NCBI RefSeq assembly: GCF_021018895.1
Contig: NC_079378.1
Coordinates: 9,231,001-9,295,000 of the forward strand
Direction: 5' to 3'
DNA from: Seriola aureovittata
Taxonomy: Eukaryota; Chordata; Actinopteri; Carangiformes; Carangidae
DNA: 64,000 nucleotides
Shown here: one piece after another, positions 48,316 to 62,153 of the stretch
Numbering within the stretch: the stretch's first letter is position 1
Layout of the letters: every line of letters starts with the position of its first letter
Notes under the pieces: generated by a model
What the model was told of the DNA's origin: nothing
Databases searched by the model: none
The model's input: only the letters and a program-made list of their open reading frames with translations
Made by a program: the position numbers and the translations under genes

Positions 48316-48404
<89 letters not shown>
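48316..48404. repeat. (GT)n microsatellite
   Basis: About 88 bases of GT with one GG interruption near 48357, within the presumed slc9a6 3' UTR. Confidence 0.95.
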
Positions 48405-48405
<1 letters not shown>

Positions 48406-49670
48406 GCTGAGGCTGAGTGTGTGGCTGATCTGGCCAAATCAACTGCTGTGGTTATTAGGGCTAATGTCTTTCTGGGTTTTCTGTCGTCATCTGGTTTAAT
48501 CATCTTTAAATGAAAAAAAAAAAAAAACTGCCATGTCTCTGTGATGTTGTATCATCAAAGATGACTGAGGGCTGGCTGAACTGTTCTGAATTAAAGTGCC
48601 TATTCATAAATTGAATTAACTAATGTAGATTTGTACATATTTGATTTGCTAATGTGAAGTAAGATGATCTTTTTGGTTTTTATATGACACTAAACCCTTT
48701 GATGTTATATATTGTATTCCCAGTATAATTAGGCCATTAGGCGAGTGCCTGCATTTTAATATTTGTCTTAAACAGTGCAAACTAAAATATTATACTAATT
48801 AATGGAAAAAAAACTCTTAATATTTTGTCAGATATAATCTTTTTGTGTACTTTTGGAAACTGTATACTTTGTCAAAAAAGTACATGTGGCTTTTTAAATG
48901 AAACAATTAAGAACTCAATTTGAATTTGAAGGTGAAGGGAAAGATATAATAGTAGTACACAGGAGGATGACACAGACTTTTTACTGATAAATTGTCGGTT
49001 TTGCACCTTTTTTGGCAATTAGGCTCGTCTACTTTGTTCCCATCTCAATGAGAGGCATTTTGCACCATGTTATCTCCTTAGATCCTTGTTTGTTCTGTTT
49101 TCTGCTGAGCAGGCCCATCTAACATAGCAAGGCAAATTTTTATGACTGAGGTAGAAAATAATTCCTGGTCAAAATTATATTTTTAAATGTGAAAATGTTT
49201 GTTTTAATTGTATCAACATGATCTTCAAGCAGTATTCTTAATATGAGGTTTGGTGTCTGTATAATCACCCAGACAAATGAACATGAGTGAATTTGCATTT
49301 GTTTTCTTTTAGTAAAGTACTCTTTGATTTTCATTTGTTTGCTAAATGTATTTGAACCATAAAACTTTGTTTGTATGGGAATTTTGAAGAAACAGTTGTA
49401 ACCTTACAATAGCAGCCACAACTAAAAACCTGAAAATGTTAGACTATGTTTCTGCTGTTTGTAGAAACTGTACATGACAGTTATATTTGTGAAAAGTACA
49501 CCTGCAATAGGCCTATATGTGAATGTTTTTAAAATGTGAACTTACGTTGAAGGGAAAAATAATCTCATATTTAATAGATTTTTTCCCTGTGTAGTCCTCA
49601 AGTTATTAACAGTGTCTTCTAAGTCAGACATCTTGCGAGTGTACTGGAAATAAATAAAAACAACTCGTGA

Positions 49671-50210
49671 AATTGACACGTCTTTTCTCTTTTAAATTAT
49701 GCAGTCCCTAAATTATGTCCCTATGAAGCCCTTTACTGTAAGGCTACTAACTGATCATTTGTCATGATTTGTCTCCATGACAACTGAGCAAACTGCATCT
49801 GCTGAAGTATGAAAGCTCAGGATGAAGCTAGTGAGTGAACCAAGTTGTTAATTTTATTTTTTTTTTTTGGACTATTTCCCAGGTCAAAAATGAACCTTAA
49901 TTTTCTGTTTCTTTCCCTAAAAATATAGGCAACAACTAATAAATATGTATAGGTAACACGAACATTATCACAAATTAGCAAGCATAAGGAGACTGCAGTT
50001 TTTTTTAGCATGTTCACACAATTTTCTCAAAAGCTGGTGTGAGTTGACATAACGTTTCTATATAGAAATGTCACATTGACTTTTATTTTGAAGGTAAATT
50101 CACCACTTCTTTTCGAGCGTTACACTTTGCTTTATTTTGAAAGTAAAACACTCTATTTCCGGTCTGAGCCTACTCGTGAGCGTGTGGAACTTGACGCAGC
50201 CACACACTGC
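49671..50210. other. Short intergenic region between slc9a6 and fhl1
   Basis: About 540 bases between the presumed slc9a6 polyadenylation site and the fhl1 promoter. AT-rich, becoming more GC-rich toward 50.15 kb. Nothing else is recognised. Confidence 0.5.
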
Positions 50211-50213
50211 GGT

Positions 50214-50219
50214 ACTTAT
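50214..50219 (+). promoter_or_regulatory. fhl1: TATA-like box of fhl1
   Basis: CTTATAACG context about 30 bases upstream of a GC-rich segment that ends in a splice donor. Inferred core promoter for fhl1, the only plus-strand gene downstream. Confidence 0.4.
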
Positions 50220-50244
50220 AACGTGTGAGGGTCTCGTTAAAGCG

Positions 50245-50303
50245 GAGTTCCGCTGCCTCCAAAGAGCCGCTCATCCACCGCTGCAGACATCACTCCGAAC
50301 CCG
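50245..50303 (+). other. fhl1: Likely noncoding first exon of fhl1
   Basis: GC-rich segment following the TATA-like box. It ends AACCCG with a consensus GTAAGC donor at 50304. FHL1 genes have untranslated first exons, and the first coding exon has its own acceptor at 60314. The start position is estimated from TATA spacing. Confidence 0.5.
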
Positions 50304-50727
50304 GTAAGCTGGCTGACGAGCTCCGCTGTCTATTACTCTGCAGTCTAACCAAACCTCTTTCTCCTTAAACTTGTTTTTAAACTAAACCGACCACTTATTG
50401 TAGGTCTGTTTGCACTTTGAGCACTCAGGATATGTCACGCCTGATGTGATGATCTTCAGCTTCCGAGCCGCTCTTTTATCTTTTATTATTGCACTATAAA
50501 AGTCTGACTAAACAAACTATTGATCTTCATGAAAAGGCAGCTCAGGGCTGATCACCTATACAATATGTCCCGCAACAACAAAGTGTACAGTAGTATGTGA
50601 TATGCTCCTCTCTCACACATCACATCTAGAGATTTCATACACACTTAATTTGCAAAGCAGCACTTTGATATCCGGATAGGAAACACGCTTTTAAGTTGTC
50701 TGGGGCGTTGGCTGTGTCTGTCTATGT

Positions 50728-50730
<3 letters not shown>

Positions 50731-50788
<58 letters not shown>
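50731..50788. repeat. (TG)n microsatellite
   Basis: 29 TG units in fhl1 intron 1. Confidence 0.95.
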
Positions 50789-50790
<2 letters not shown>

Positions 50791-50945
50791 CTACAGTTAC
50801 ATGCTGACTTGTGGAAGCCTGGGCTACTCCTGAAATCTGTTTCCAGTTAGGAAGTCTCCTTTTTTCACCCAATGATGGAACTGCTGAGGCAAAAAAATGC
50901 ATGGCAGAGGTCAATTAAAATTCCTGTACTGCTATTTTTCATTTC

Positions 50946-50950
<5 letters not shown>

Positions 50951-51000
<50 letters not shown>
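50951..51000. repeat. (GT)n microsatellite
   Basis: 25 GT units, only about 160 bases from the preceding TG tract and in the same orientation. Confidence 0.95.
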
Positions 51001-51001
<1 letters not shown>

Positions 51002-53080
51002 CACATCCATGTCAGAGATGCATATGGCCTCAGTGTTGGATTTACCAGCCACTGTTATTCTGCAAGCAGTTGAGAAGCAAATTCAAGATCCATATGTGTG
51101 CGACTGACATCTTTCTTCCAAGTTTTAGGTGTTTGGAATTTTGATTCTCACTGCAACCATTAATTCATATTAGGAAACCTGTGATTATTCATAAATTGCT
51201 TAATAAAAGGTCATTTATCCGTCAAACGACTCAAAGCAACAAGACAAGGCTGAAAGGAGAATGAGAAATTTTCCAGTAAGTTTACAGGAAACACGCATGT
51301 TGTAAGTTGTTGAAGTAATACCTTCACAAATGTTGCAACATCTTAATATAAAATGTTTGGTAATATACTAGATAGCACTGCTGATTTTAACAGTCATATG
51401 GAAGTACTTGTAGTATTACAGCTCGCACTAACATATGCAAAAACACACAGACAGTAAGTAAACCAATACCCATATGTGTGTGTGACGACCTTTCTCTGAA
51501 GGCTGATGGGAGTTTTTAGTTTGTTTAAGTCGAAGCCGGTGCCTGAATGTTAAAGAAATTACCATGAGCTCAGTCCCATAAAATACATCACAGGCTCATA
51601 AAACTTTATGCAATTTGTCTGACTTCACGTCATGGTAACTCCCAGTTGTGTTTTGCCTGTTGTGATTTTAATAGGACAGACTGTAAATTGGATACTGGTG
51701 CACTGTGTTCTTCCATTCATTGATCCCCAGTGGTAAACTCATTTTTTGAATGGCTCTCACTGAGAAACTTAGCAGTGTTTTATCTTTGACCTGCAGCCAT
51801 TCAAACCTGTTGTGATGTGTTGGAGTCAGCTGACGTTAATCAGTGGTTGTGAAATTAACAGAAAGAAAGAGCTTTTGTCTTGCGTTGTATTATGTGAAAA
51901 GAGGGAAGCAAAGCTAGATAGATGTATATCTGGGACATCTAAGATACATGTCTTTGAGAAAACGGGCCACAGCTGTATGACCAATTAAATATTTTACAGA
52001 TATGTTTGGATTTAAAAAAACTGTTTTAACACTGGGAGATTTTTTTTGTCACATCTTGGCAAGTGCTACATAACGGCATCAATACACTTATGTCTGTTTT
52101 TCAGCAGCATGTAACTTTTCTCTAATATTTTTTACTTCAAATATGCTCCAAAACAGATCTTAATGTGGAAAGGCTAGCAAGCCGCTGCATTAGATGCGGC
52201 TGGAAACAAGGTGAAAAAACCAGCCTGGCTCTGTCCAAACATTAACAAAAACCAGCACCTGTAAAGCTAACTAATTAATACGCTATGTCTCATTTGTTTA
52301 GTCTGTAAATCCAAAGTGTAGAAATGGCAAGTAGTGGTTTTACAGGGGGTTATGTGCGGGACTATTTCTTGGCCGAGAGCAGTGATTTCTTGGGGTCTTG
52401 TCATCACCATGCAATCAGTGAAGACTGGTAAAACCACAAATTGTAATTTTTACACTTCATTTTATGCACAGATCAAACAAACAACATATAATGTGTTAAC
52501 ACGAGAGCTTCAGCGGTTCTAGGCTACCTCTTGCCCTGTTTCCAGTTGTTCCAAATGTTAAGCTAGGCTAAGCTTCTCCTAGCTATCGTTTCACATTTAT
52601 CATTGTTGATCATTTGACACTGATCCTCCCATCTTACTCTCGGCAACAAAGCCAATTAATGTATTTCCCAACATGTGAAACTATCATCATTTAGCCCCTT
52701 GGATTAACTGTTAAACTGATGGTAAATGATCTGATGCTTGGTCCCCTGAAGAGAAAGTTTGTTTAATAAGTATTTATATTTTAATACCAGAAATAGTTAT
52801 GTTTGGCATTCGTTTTGAAGTGTTTCTGTTCAAGTATGGGCTTGGTGAGGTCATTGTCAGGGTAGGAATCTGGAGGAATGGTTAGAAACTGAGATTTGCA
52901 GGGATTTTGTTGGTTGGAGATTTATGAAGGGAGATTGGAAGAGTTTGGAAGCAAACAGGCTCATGAGACACAGACAGCTTAAATGTCCCAAAAGATCATT
53001 TCAACATTAAATCTTAACCGTTAGCTTTGGAACTTCTGTAGTTCTTCAACAGGACTTCAACAGTCTGATGTGGGGAAGGT

Positions 53081-53088
<8 letters not shown>

Positions 53089-53163
<75 letters not shown>
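53089..53163. repeat. (AC)n microsatellite
   Basis: About 37 uninterrupted AC units in fhl1 intron 1. Confidence 0.95.
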
Positions 53164-53166
<3 letters not shown>

Positions 53167-56100
53167 TGTCATGGATATTCATGGAAATGGAAATTGGTCA
53201 TACACTGCTGTTGCTGAAGGCTTTTAGTTTTGTCAGCTGCTCTGTTCTGAAAGGCGTCTCAGTCACTGAACTGCGAAGTGAGAGACGGGAAGGAGAGAAC
53301 AGAAGATCATGCAGAAACATTGTGTGTGTAAATCAAAGTGAGTTAGGTTGAATACAGCTAACCAGCACCTTCTGGTAAAACCATCATGTCTGTCCTGTTG
53401 TAGTGGGACATGCTGGGTCTACACGACTCAGATCTGTTGTATCGGCTTTATTCCTGTGTCTGGAATGTGGCTGACCAGGGCCAAATAAAACAATTATCTG
53501 TCTTTGTAGGCTGATGTGGAGTAAAAATGTTTAGCTGAACTCGCTGCTCAGTTTCAAATACTGATGTGTATTTATTTTTGAAATAGCATTGGTGGGAACG
53601 CTCCCAGAATGATGTTGTTGTAGTTGGGCCATGATACATTTTCATATTAACAATGGATAAAACGCGTCTAACGTGAAAGGTGTTGCTAATGACAACCGCG
53701 CAGAGGATTATCACCTGACTCTACACTTAACCTCAGCTCAACAGAGCCTTTTAGCGTCTTTAAGCGCATTGTTTTGGTTTTATGGCCCGCAGCCTTGATG
53801 TTTTGGTCCACTGCTCTCAGCGTCATGTTCAAAGAATAGCTCTGATAAACCCACTTTAAACACGTTAAAGACATGTCAGAGACAAAGTTAGCATGTCATT
53901 GGTGAACAGCAGCTATGAAGAAAGCTTTTTGCTCACAGGTATCCTTGACACAATGCATTCTGGTCTTTTGAGGCTTTTGTTGATGCATCTTTTCCTCTTC
54001 TTTGATGGATTTCTTTGTGTGCAGAATTGTGAGTTTTGTAAAAAGCTCTTGCTACTTCATCCTGAAAGACAAAAAAAAATGAAATTTACTTAAGACAACT
54101 GAATATTGACAGATTAATATATAATAGCTTCCAAATACACTGCTAACGTTTTGGGTGCATTTTCCCTTCAAACATTATCCCTTGAATCAGCCAGATGTTG
54201 AAACACAATCATGGAGGTCCATTACTTAATTACAACCACAAACTTTCACACTTCCACAATTTAAAGGTCATTTCTATCGTAACCATCACAACATCATGTC
54301 GTGGCCTTGACATTTAAAAAAACAATGAGTGACCCTTTGCACTGAGGAGGTGAATCTATTTAAAAGCCATTATTCTTTATTTATTTCAATTCATTTTAAG
54401 TCTACATTACTATTACAGTGGGAAGAAATGTAGATAAAAGGGGGCATTACAGTACATTCACTGTTTCAACCCAAATCTGTCTTTAAATCACCAGGAAGTC
54501 CCATTAAGATATTTTCTATTTTCTGCCACCAAGTCCGTGATTTAAGAGTCAGACATTTTTCAAAGGCAAGTCTGCCGAGGTCCCACCTGCAGCACACTAA
54601 TGTAACATAAGTTCAGCCAGGGTCTATGTTAATGTGGGTCTGTTGGCATTAATGAAATGTTAATGTAAACTTATTAATAGCCAGGACATTAAAAAATTCA
54701 CTGAGTGAGTGTGTGTGTGTGGCTGGACGGTGCCAACTTCACCCTTCTGATGGAGACTTCCTGTTTCTCATTTTTCCACTACATTCTTCAGCGATAAGCT
54801 CATGCCAACACACACACACAGACACACACACACACACACACACACGGTTGGTACATGCAGACTCTCTAAAATAATACGCACTGTTTCTGTTTGTCTGGTC
54901 TAGATGGCCCCGTCTGATTTATTCCCTCTTTCTCTCTCTCCCTCTGTGTTTCTTTATTTTTCTCTCTCCGTCTCTTTCTCATCCCCCTGTGTGTTTTAAA
55001 CATGTGTGTGATTTTCTTCCTGTACACAGGACATGATGTCACCTCTGTGTGCTCTATTTTTACACGACAGAGCTCCGACAGCGGTGTGGTAGGCTTTGGG
55101 GGTTTGTAATTGTAACAGTCAGGTGGCTGAAACTTCAACAGCGGTGGGAAAGGATAAACAAACCCAGAGGGAGAAAAGATGAGAGGGGAAAAAAAGCAGG
55201 AGATGAAGGGATTCAGGAGAAATTTCAAGCTAAATCACCAGTAGTTTTGAAATCTTTTAAATTGAGTGGCCTGCAGACTGCATGGAGACTTAACTCAATT
55301 CAAACGATAATGCTGGTGATATTTATCTTATGACTAAAACCAACAATAAACTGATCCCACCATCACTGCCTATGTATCCAGAGCTTGATATAACTCAAAC
55401 CTCCACTGTTGTCGAAACTATTAAAAACACATGAATGAGCCACAAAGTTGCACTGGGTGAAATGTTCCTTCATTACCTTGAATACGGACACTGTAGCTCA
55501 TTTTGAGTCATTATCCGTGACTGAAAATAGTCCTCAACAAACGCGCAATTTACTCCTGTTTGAGTTGATCTGATGATAGTAAGAATGTGGAATAACATCG
55601 GCCTTATCTTTTAACCATAACCACTACGTGCTGCACCCTGACCCTCAGACGAACCATGGAACAAGTCTTAACCATGAGACGTAATGTCGGTTTTCGCCTC
55701 CAAATGGGAGGCGAGTCCCCATAATGTGACTTTATGAACAGTTTGACGTCCCCACAATTTGATTAATACAAGCACACACACAGCGTTTTCCTTGGCTGCA
55801 GCGCTGCCCTCAACCCTGCCTCCAGCTCCGACTGCACGTCACAACTTCATTTCATATTGAACTGTTTCCATGGAGATCAAACATAGGGGTTTTGTATTGG
55901 CAGCTTGGAGAGAAGAAAATGATGTATACGTGCCGTTGTGTCACGACAAAGCAAGAATATTTACTGCAGAAAAACAAAGTGAAGACATGTAGCAACACTG
56001 TCCTCGGGAGCCGGCTGACGTCAGTGAAACCTGATTTATTTTCTCCTAACCTGTGTGGATACTGGCTCGCTTCCTGTCAGCCATTGTTCGGCTCCCATCA

Positions 56101-56184
56101 GATAACATTTTCACGATGCTGTTAGCCAAGCATTATTACTGCCTGCCTTACAGCCTTACATTTACTGTTTGTATGTATATACAC

Positions 56185-56214
56185 TATATACACTGTATAT
56201 ATACAGTGTATATA
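56185..56214. repeat. Perfect 30-base palindrome, AT-rich
   Basis: Fully self-complementary, centred on GTATATAC, with CACTG/CAGTG breaking the TA pattern. It sits within a longer TATA-rich stretch (56168-56224). Confidence 0.9.
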
Positions 56215-57149
56215 CTGTATATATGTGGCCTATATGTAAAGTATTTCTACTAAGTTTGTCAGTTTTGAGGAAAAACAAGCAAAGAAAGGGACAGAAAGCA
56301 CAGAAAATTAAATTCTATATTATTTCTTATTAGTTTAGTGAGAGGCAGGAAGTGACAGAGCAAGAAGGACATGTAGATAAAATGAAAAGAGGTAAATAGC
56401 AGAGGAGTGTCGTCTTTGCTGTCTTCCAGTGGAGATGGATGATTTACCTCGCCCAGTGAACAAATAAACCAGCTGCAGGTTTTTTCATTAATGAGTAACG
56501 AATTAGCAGGTGACTGAAAGGAAGATGTATGACCACTCCACATGATGCTGGCCTCCTGTGAGGCTGTTGTGGACCACAAGACCACAAAAGAAGTTGAATC
56601 AACTTTATGAACCTCAGTCACATAGCTGTGTCAAACAGCAGCCTGACTCTGAGTAACAAACTAATGTGTGGAAATTGCTTAAGCCTGAAGTGGAGGACTG
56701 TATAAATCTTTTTTTACTTTATGTTGTGCTGTCAGCTACTGGTATAAATGTGTTTCCTCTCTGGCCACATTAAAAAATTGTAAATACAATGGCAAAAAGT
56801 TTTCTTTAAACAGGTTAAATTTAATCACTTAAAAAAATCAAATTAAAAAACATTTTGGTCTGATCATTTTCTGTTTCTACCCTTGTCTAAGTGGAAAAAA
56901 GTTAATGGTTTAATTGAAGTTGTAGTATTTTCTTTTTTTATAGAAAAATTGTCAGAGGACTCAGTTCAGAGCAATTTTCAGTAATAAGGTCAGCATGTGC
57001 CTCGGCTAGTAAGAAAGTGAATAGAAAAATGGGGGAAAAAATACACAAAAGAGCAACTGAGTCGCATTAAGTAATCCAATAAGATGTTGTTTAGCTGCAG
57101 AATATTTGGGCTGCAAATGTTATTTTTTAGCCACACTAGCAGCATGGCT

Positions 57150-57380
57150 CTGGAGATGGAGATTCTTCTAGCGCCATCATCAGGCCAAATTTTCAATTCG
57201 TCCAATACTTTAGTTTATGAACAAACCTTGTACCTGTGTTCTCTGCAAATTAGTAAACGGTATGCTAACATGCTAAACTAAGATAGCGAACACAATAAAT
57301 ATTATTCTTGCATGTTAGCATGCTGACATTACCATTTAGCTCACAGCCCTTCACAAAGCTGCTGGTTTGGCTGTTGGCTG
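57150..57380 (+). repeat. Dispersed fish repeat (fragment)
   Basis: Shares CTAGCGCCATCATCAGG, GTCCAATACTTTAGTTTATG, ATGCTAACATGCTAAACTAA and AGCATGCTGACATTACCATT with the family at 25795-26140. Confidence 0.75.
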
Positions 57381-58082
57381 TCAGTCAAACAGAAAATAAG
57401 GAGTTCCATTGAATATTAACAGACCAAAAAAGGCCATAACTCTAATTTCCATTTGTCACAATCCTCCCAGATCAGACTTAACATCAACAAACAACAGCTA
57501 TTTTTAACTGAAAATCTTTGAGTAATGATTTCTTGATTTAAAAACAAATGGTCTGGGGAATGATTTTTAAACTAGATCAACTTGTAGTACAAGTTCTTGA
57601 CATAAAGATCAAGTAACAGCACCTGACAGACAGCCAACAACCACTTCTGTACACCTGTGGACATCCAGGATTTCCCCCCTGAAAGCATCAGAGCGTCTGT
57701 CACATCCCTCAGGCCTTGCCTATAAAAACTAATCTCTGACCCAACTCTGACTTTTGCGGAGAGCTTAAGGAAAGACACAAGAAAAGGCAGGATTTGAATG
57801 TTTGTGAACGCAGCCCAAACTCGTGGTAACGTCGGTCTTGAGCCAAAAGCAGAACTTCCCCATGACTCTGTGCTGACATGCTGCTCCAACCAAGAGGCAA
57901 ATGCTATAGTTTGTGGCTTTGGTGGTTTCCTAGGGAGTGGTCCATGTATGAGGTGGAGTGTGTGAGTGTGTGTGGCGTGTGTGTGTGTGTGTGGAGGTTC
58001 TGTCAAAAGAGTTGTCGACGTTCCAGATCTCACCACATTAGTCATACCAGGCATTCCTTCATGTGTTCACCTCATAGTGAGG

Positions 58083-58083
<1 letters not shown>

Positions 58084-58120
<37 letters not shown>
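58084..58120. repeat. (AC)n microsatellite
   Basis: 18 AC units in fhl1 intron 1. A GT-rich stretch of opposite sense lies about 100 bases upstream (57960-57993). Confidence 0.9.
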
Positions 58121-58127
<7 letters not shown>

Positions 58128-58509
58128 CCCTCAGCTCTCTCACAGCACTTTGGGAGAATTCCTCGCAGGCAGCCGGCGTGAATAACAGAGTGAACAGACT
58201 TCATCCATCTCTTCCTCTATGTTTCTGTGTGTTTGTGTAGCCGTGATGTTGCCCTCATCTTGTCTATTATTCGCCGTCTGAAATCCTGACCCTGTAATCA
58301 CAGCTCTCTGGTCAGTGTTGTTGTGGTCGACGTGGTGATTTTCGGCTCTATGTTTAGGAAGTTTATGTGTGATGTATTTTAGGGGGAGTGATTTTTGGAC
58401 TCTGCGGTGTAAGGAATCAGTTACATAAGGATGTTGAAGACAAATCTATAATTGAATTATTGAGCACAATCCTCCGTCCAGTTTTGGGACTTAATTTCAC
58501 TTGACCAGT

Positions 58510-58940
58510 ACTGAGATGGACTACTTAACTATAACTACCAATACCACAATGTAAAAATGCTCCATTAATCGTAGAAGTCCTGCATCCAAAATCTTAGTGA
58601 AGTACAGAAATCATTTGGGTAACAGTATACTATCATATATCATATTATTGGATCATTAATAGCAATATATTAATGTCTAAAATGTTGTAGCTGGTGGAGG
58701 TGGAGCTAATTTTAACTAGTTTATATGCTGTAATTCACAACAATGCAACAAATTTGATTAGCTTATGTATTTAGAATTAAAAAAAAATTATCTGAAACTA
58801 TAAAATAAAACAAATGTAGTGAGTTAAAAGGCAGAAACTCTCGTGTATTGTACTGTATTGGGTAGAAGTATATAAAAATGAAGATGAAATACAAGCACAT
58901 TAAAACTGTATGTACAAGTGTAGTCATTGCGTAAATGGAT
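58510..58940 (+). repeat. Dispersed fish repeat
   Basis: Contains TACCACAATGTAAAAATGCT, GTTGTAGCTGGTGGAGGTGG and AGCTAATTTTAACTAGTTTA. This is the same family as the outer repeat at 11942-12240 (which has TACCACACTGTAAAAATACC). Confidence 0.65.
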
Positions 58941-60338
58941 GGATGGACTCATAACTTGGGAGTTTGTCACGGCTGAAGGCAGCTGCAGGTCTTTTCAGAG
59001 TAAAAGTTGTGCCTGATCATCATCTGATGAGTATGTACATGTAGTCAGACACTATGGGAAAGTAACATAAAACAAAATTAATTAAGACTCACTGTTTTTT
59101 TTTTTTTAATATTATCTTTTTTATTTATTTATTTATTTATTTTTTTACAGATTTTCACTAGGAAATATCTTTTTTTAGATTTTTTAGGAACAGATCTGTA
59201 TGAACTGATCTTTAAGCAGATTGTATGTCAGAATAATAATAAGCACTTTCCCCACACTTTACAGTAAACAAGGTCCTTATGTGTACAGCTCAGAAAATGC
59301 CTCCAGTGATAGACAGAGGCTAAACAGAAAAGTGGGAGTTGTGTTACTGTAAGTGGTTAAACTCCAGAGTGTATGTAATGCAAACAGCACTGTGTCACCT
59401 GTTTGTTAATAGTCACAAGAAATATAGATAAAGTCCTTTGTCTTAGAGCTGTGCTCATGATGAATGACTTGACCTACAAACTTGAGATTTGGTGACATAA
59501 CTACTAATGAAGTCGGCTTACAGCACAATGAGGAAATTAGTTACTGTGACAGGGATGTGTATGTTGAATTCAAGAATCTGATTGAGATTTTAAACGACTT
59601 CAAATTAAAGGATTCAAAAATGTGGGTGTTAGTAATTTTACTGCCTCTCAAATCAGCCATCAAACTTTATTGGTTTTATCAGTTGTATGTTTAAAGCTGA
59701 TAAGGTGTGAGGGTGTGAGGAGGAACATGCTGCCCTCACATTAATGTGGTGCGCATACAGTATGCAAGCACACAGGTGGATACACACAGACTCAGATGTG
59801 TTGCAGCAATGCTTTCAAATAAAACAAATATCGGAGCAAATAATAAGAGACATCTAATCAGCAGCAGTAAATTTTTCTTTCTATTCAGTCACACTAAACG
59901 CACCGACAACGCCCCCATGTGGTGATTTTAGGTCGCCTTCTTAAGTTGGATTACTGGAAGAGATGTGAAATTCAGTTCAGGTCAGTTACTGCTGATTAGC
60001 AGTAAAAACAACATGGTACAAACACTGAAACTGACATGTGTGCTCAGTCGCTTTTACAGAAAAATGCAGCACCAGCGGCCCCGTGTGGTGGTTATTGATA
60101 GTCAAAAATGTCAAATTCAGCCATTTATCAAGTTAAAATGCCAAACATTTGCAATAAATATGAGGTATGAACTGAGCATTTTGGAGTTTCAGTTGCCACC
60201 TTTGGGAAATTATGATGAGAATTTTTCATCCTTGGAGCACAGAATTACTGAAGTTATTTGTAGTTGAGTTCACCTGAGTTTACCTTCCCTCCTCTCTTCC
60301 TCTGTTCGCCGTAGGTGTGAGTCTCCCTCGGTGTGACA

Positions 60339-62153
60339 ATGGCAGACAGCTCGAACTGTTTCTACTGTCGGGAAGACCTCGGTGGGAAGAGGTTCGTTCG
60401 CAGCGAGGGCAGGCCGGTGTGCGTCCGCTGCCACACCAAGTTCTGCGCCAACTCCTGCGCCGAGTGCCACCGACCCATCTCTGTGGAAATGAAGGTGAGA
60501 TGAGACGCATTTCTCTTTGGGTCTGTTGAATTTGACAGTGTTGACCCCTTTTATACGTCTTTTCACGTACCTCTAAAGAAAAAATCCCCTCTCTTCCTCC
60601 ATCAGGAGCTCAGCCATAAGGGCCGGTACTGGCATGAGGAGTGTTTCCGTTGTGTCAAGTGCTACAAGCCTCTGGCCAAGGAACCCTTCAGCACCAAGGA
60701 CGACCGCATCATGTGTGGAAAGTGTTGCTCCAGAGAGGATGCTCCACGCTGCCACTGCTGCTATAAACCCATACTGGCTGGTGAGACTGATGACCTGCAA
60801 ACATTGATTTGCAATGCTTAAAATCAAAGACCTATGTGTTATTGTAGAGGAAAACCAGTTGGAGATTACAAATTAAAATCCAAAGAAAAAAACGTAGTCA
60901 TCAAGACATTTATGTATATATACGATAATCTACAATAATGGCATTAAACTACTGTTTAACATTTTTGCAGAGAGTACACATGGTTTAGACTTGGAGTCAC
61001 TGGCTGCATCTAATGTTTATGTTTTTCATATTGAGTTTCAACAATTATCATCTGCAGACTGTACTTATTCCTCGCTTGTTTCCCTGAAGTACTATCAACT
61101 CTTCTCTCATCTCCTGCAGGCACAGAGAGTGTGGAGTACAAAGGCAACACATGGCATGATGAATGTTTCACCTGTTTCAACTGTAAACGGCCAATAGGGT
61201 CGCAGAGTTTCCTCTCCAAAGGAAGTGACACTTACTGCAGCCCGTGCTATGACAAGAAGTTTGCCAAACACTGTGTTGGCTGCAAACAGGTAATTTTTTG
61301 CCAACAGGTAACAGACCAGCCCTCCTCCTTCATTCTTCCAATAGTGTATCTCTGTGTGGCCTTGAAACTGAATTAATAAAACAAGGAGGATTTTGATAAA
61401 AACATTGGGATGATACCACTGTTCATACTATTAACTGTTCTCCTCCATCTGTCTCTAGCCTATAACCTCTGGTGGAGTGAACTACCAGGACCAGCCGTGG
61501 CACAGCCACTGTTTTGTGTGCAGCTCATGCTCAAAGCCTCTGGCAGGGACCAGTTTCACCAACCACCAGGACCAGGTCTTCTGCGTCGACTGCTACAAGA
61601 GCTCTGTGGCTAAGAAATGCAGCAGCTGCCAGAACCCCATCACAGGTAAACTTTAGCTAAAACTGAAGATTGTGATGTTATAAAATGCTGATGATTAAAC
61701 ACTGACAGGGCAACATACATGAACATGTTGAGTTTTTCTCTTAAACTTTGTATTCAAAAATTTTACAATGTTCAGAGTTAGTTAATATAATCTAGACAAA
61801 CATATTAAAGGAAAAGCATCCACACTCCCCAATGTACACTGTTCCTTCCTTAAGGCTTTTGAGAATCGAGTGTCTCAAATGTCATCAACAGTTTGAAACT
61901 ACAGTCCTCAGAGATCTTTGGTGTGATAGCAGAAGCCAAAGTAAATAAAAATGAAGGAAATAAAAGACCGGCAGACGTCTCTAACTCCTCTCTCCTCACA
62001 GGTTTCGGTAAAGGCGTGAACGTTGTGAACTACGAGGGCAGCTCCTGGCACGAATACTGCTTCAACTGTAAGAGATGCTCCCTCGGTCTGGCCAACAAGC
62101 CTTTTGTAGCCAAGGGAAGAGACATCCTCTGCACCGACTGCGCCAACAAGTAG
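60339..62153 (+). CDS. fhl1: Four and a half LIM domains protein 1 (FHL1)
   Basis: Muscle-enriched LIM scaffold that binds titin, actin and signalling partners at the sarcomere and in the nucleus. Five coding exons (60339-60494, 60606-60780, 61120-61289, 61459-61645, 62002-62153) join in frame to 279 residues, against 280 in the human main isoform. An N-terminal half LIM (CFYC...CVRC) is followed by four zinc-binding LIM domains at about residues 40-92, 101-153, 162-212 and 221-275, each with CxxC/HxxC spacing. Family signatures include [31 protein letters not shown] and CQNPITGFGKG. The protein ends CTDCANK. The first coding exon begins with an acceptor at 60314 and 24 untranslated bases, so earlier exons exist. 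Zebrafish has fhl1a and fhl1b; the copy here is undecided. Confidence 0.96.

Larger units (their letters stand above)
46571..49670 (+). other. slc9a6: Probable 3' UTR of slc9a6
   Basis: About 3.1 kb of AT-rich noncoding sequence following the stop. It contains a fold-back element (47433-47820), a TTTA-rich tract (about 48000-48030) and a GT microsatellite (48316-48404). It ends with overlapping AATAAA signals at 49649-49658, followed by T-rich sequence. I see no exon. Actual 3' end use is untested, and shorter forms are possible. Confidence 0.5.
50304..60314 (+). other. fhl1: fhl1 intron 1, repeats only
   Basis: Ten kb without a supportable coding exon. It contains microsatellites at 50731-50788, 50951-51000, 53089-53163 and 58084-58120, a 30-base perfect palindrome at 56185-56214, and dispersed repeats at 57150-57380 and 58510-58940. 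Alternative fhl1 first exons could lie here but cannot be identified from sequence. Confidence 0.5.

Noticed and set aside
61301..61306. Second possible donor (CAACAG then GTAACA) after fhl1 exon 3
   Set aside because: Using it adds 17 bases and breaks the reading frame; the donor at 61290 restores the conserved CKQPITSGG junction.
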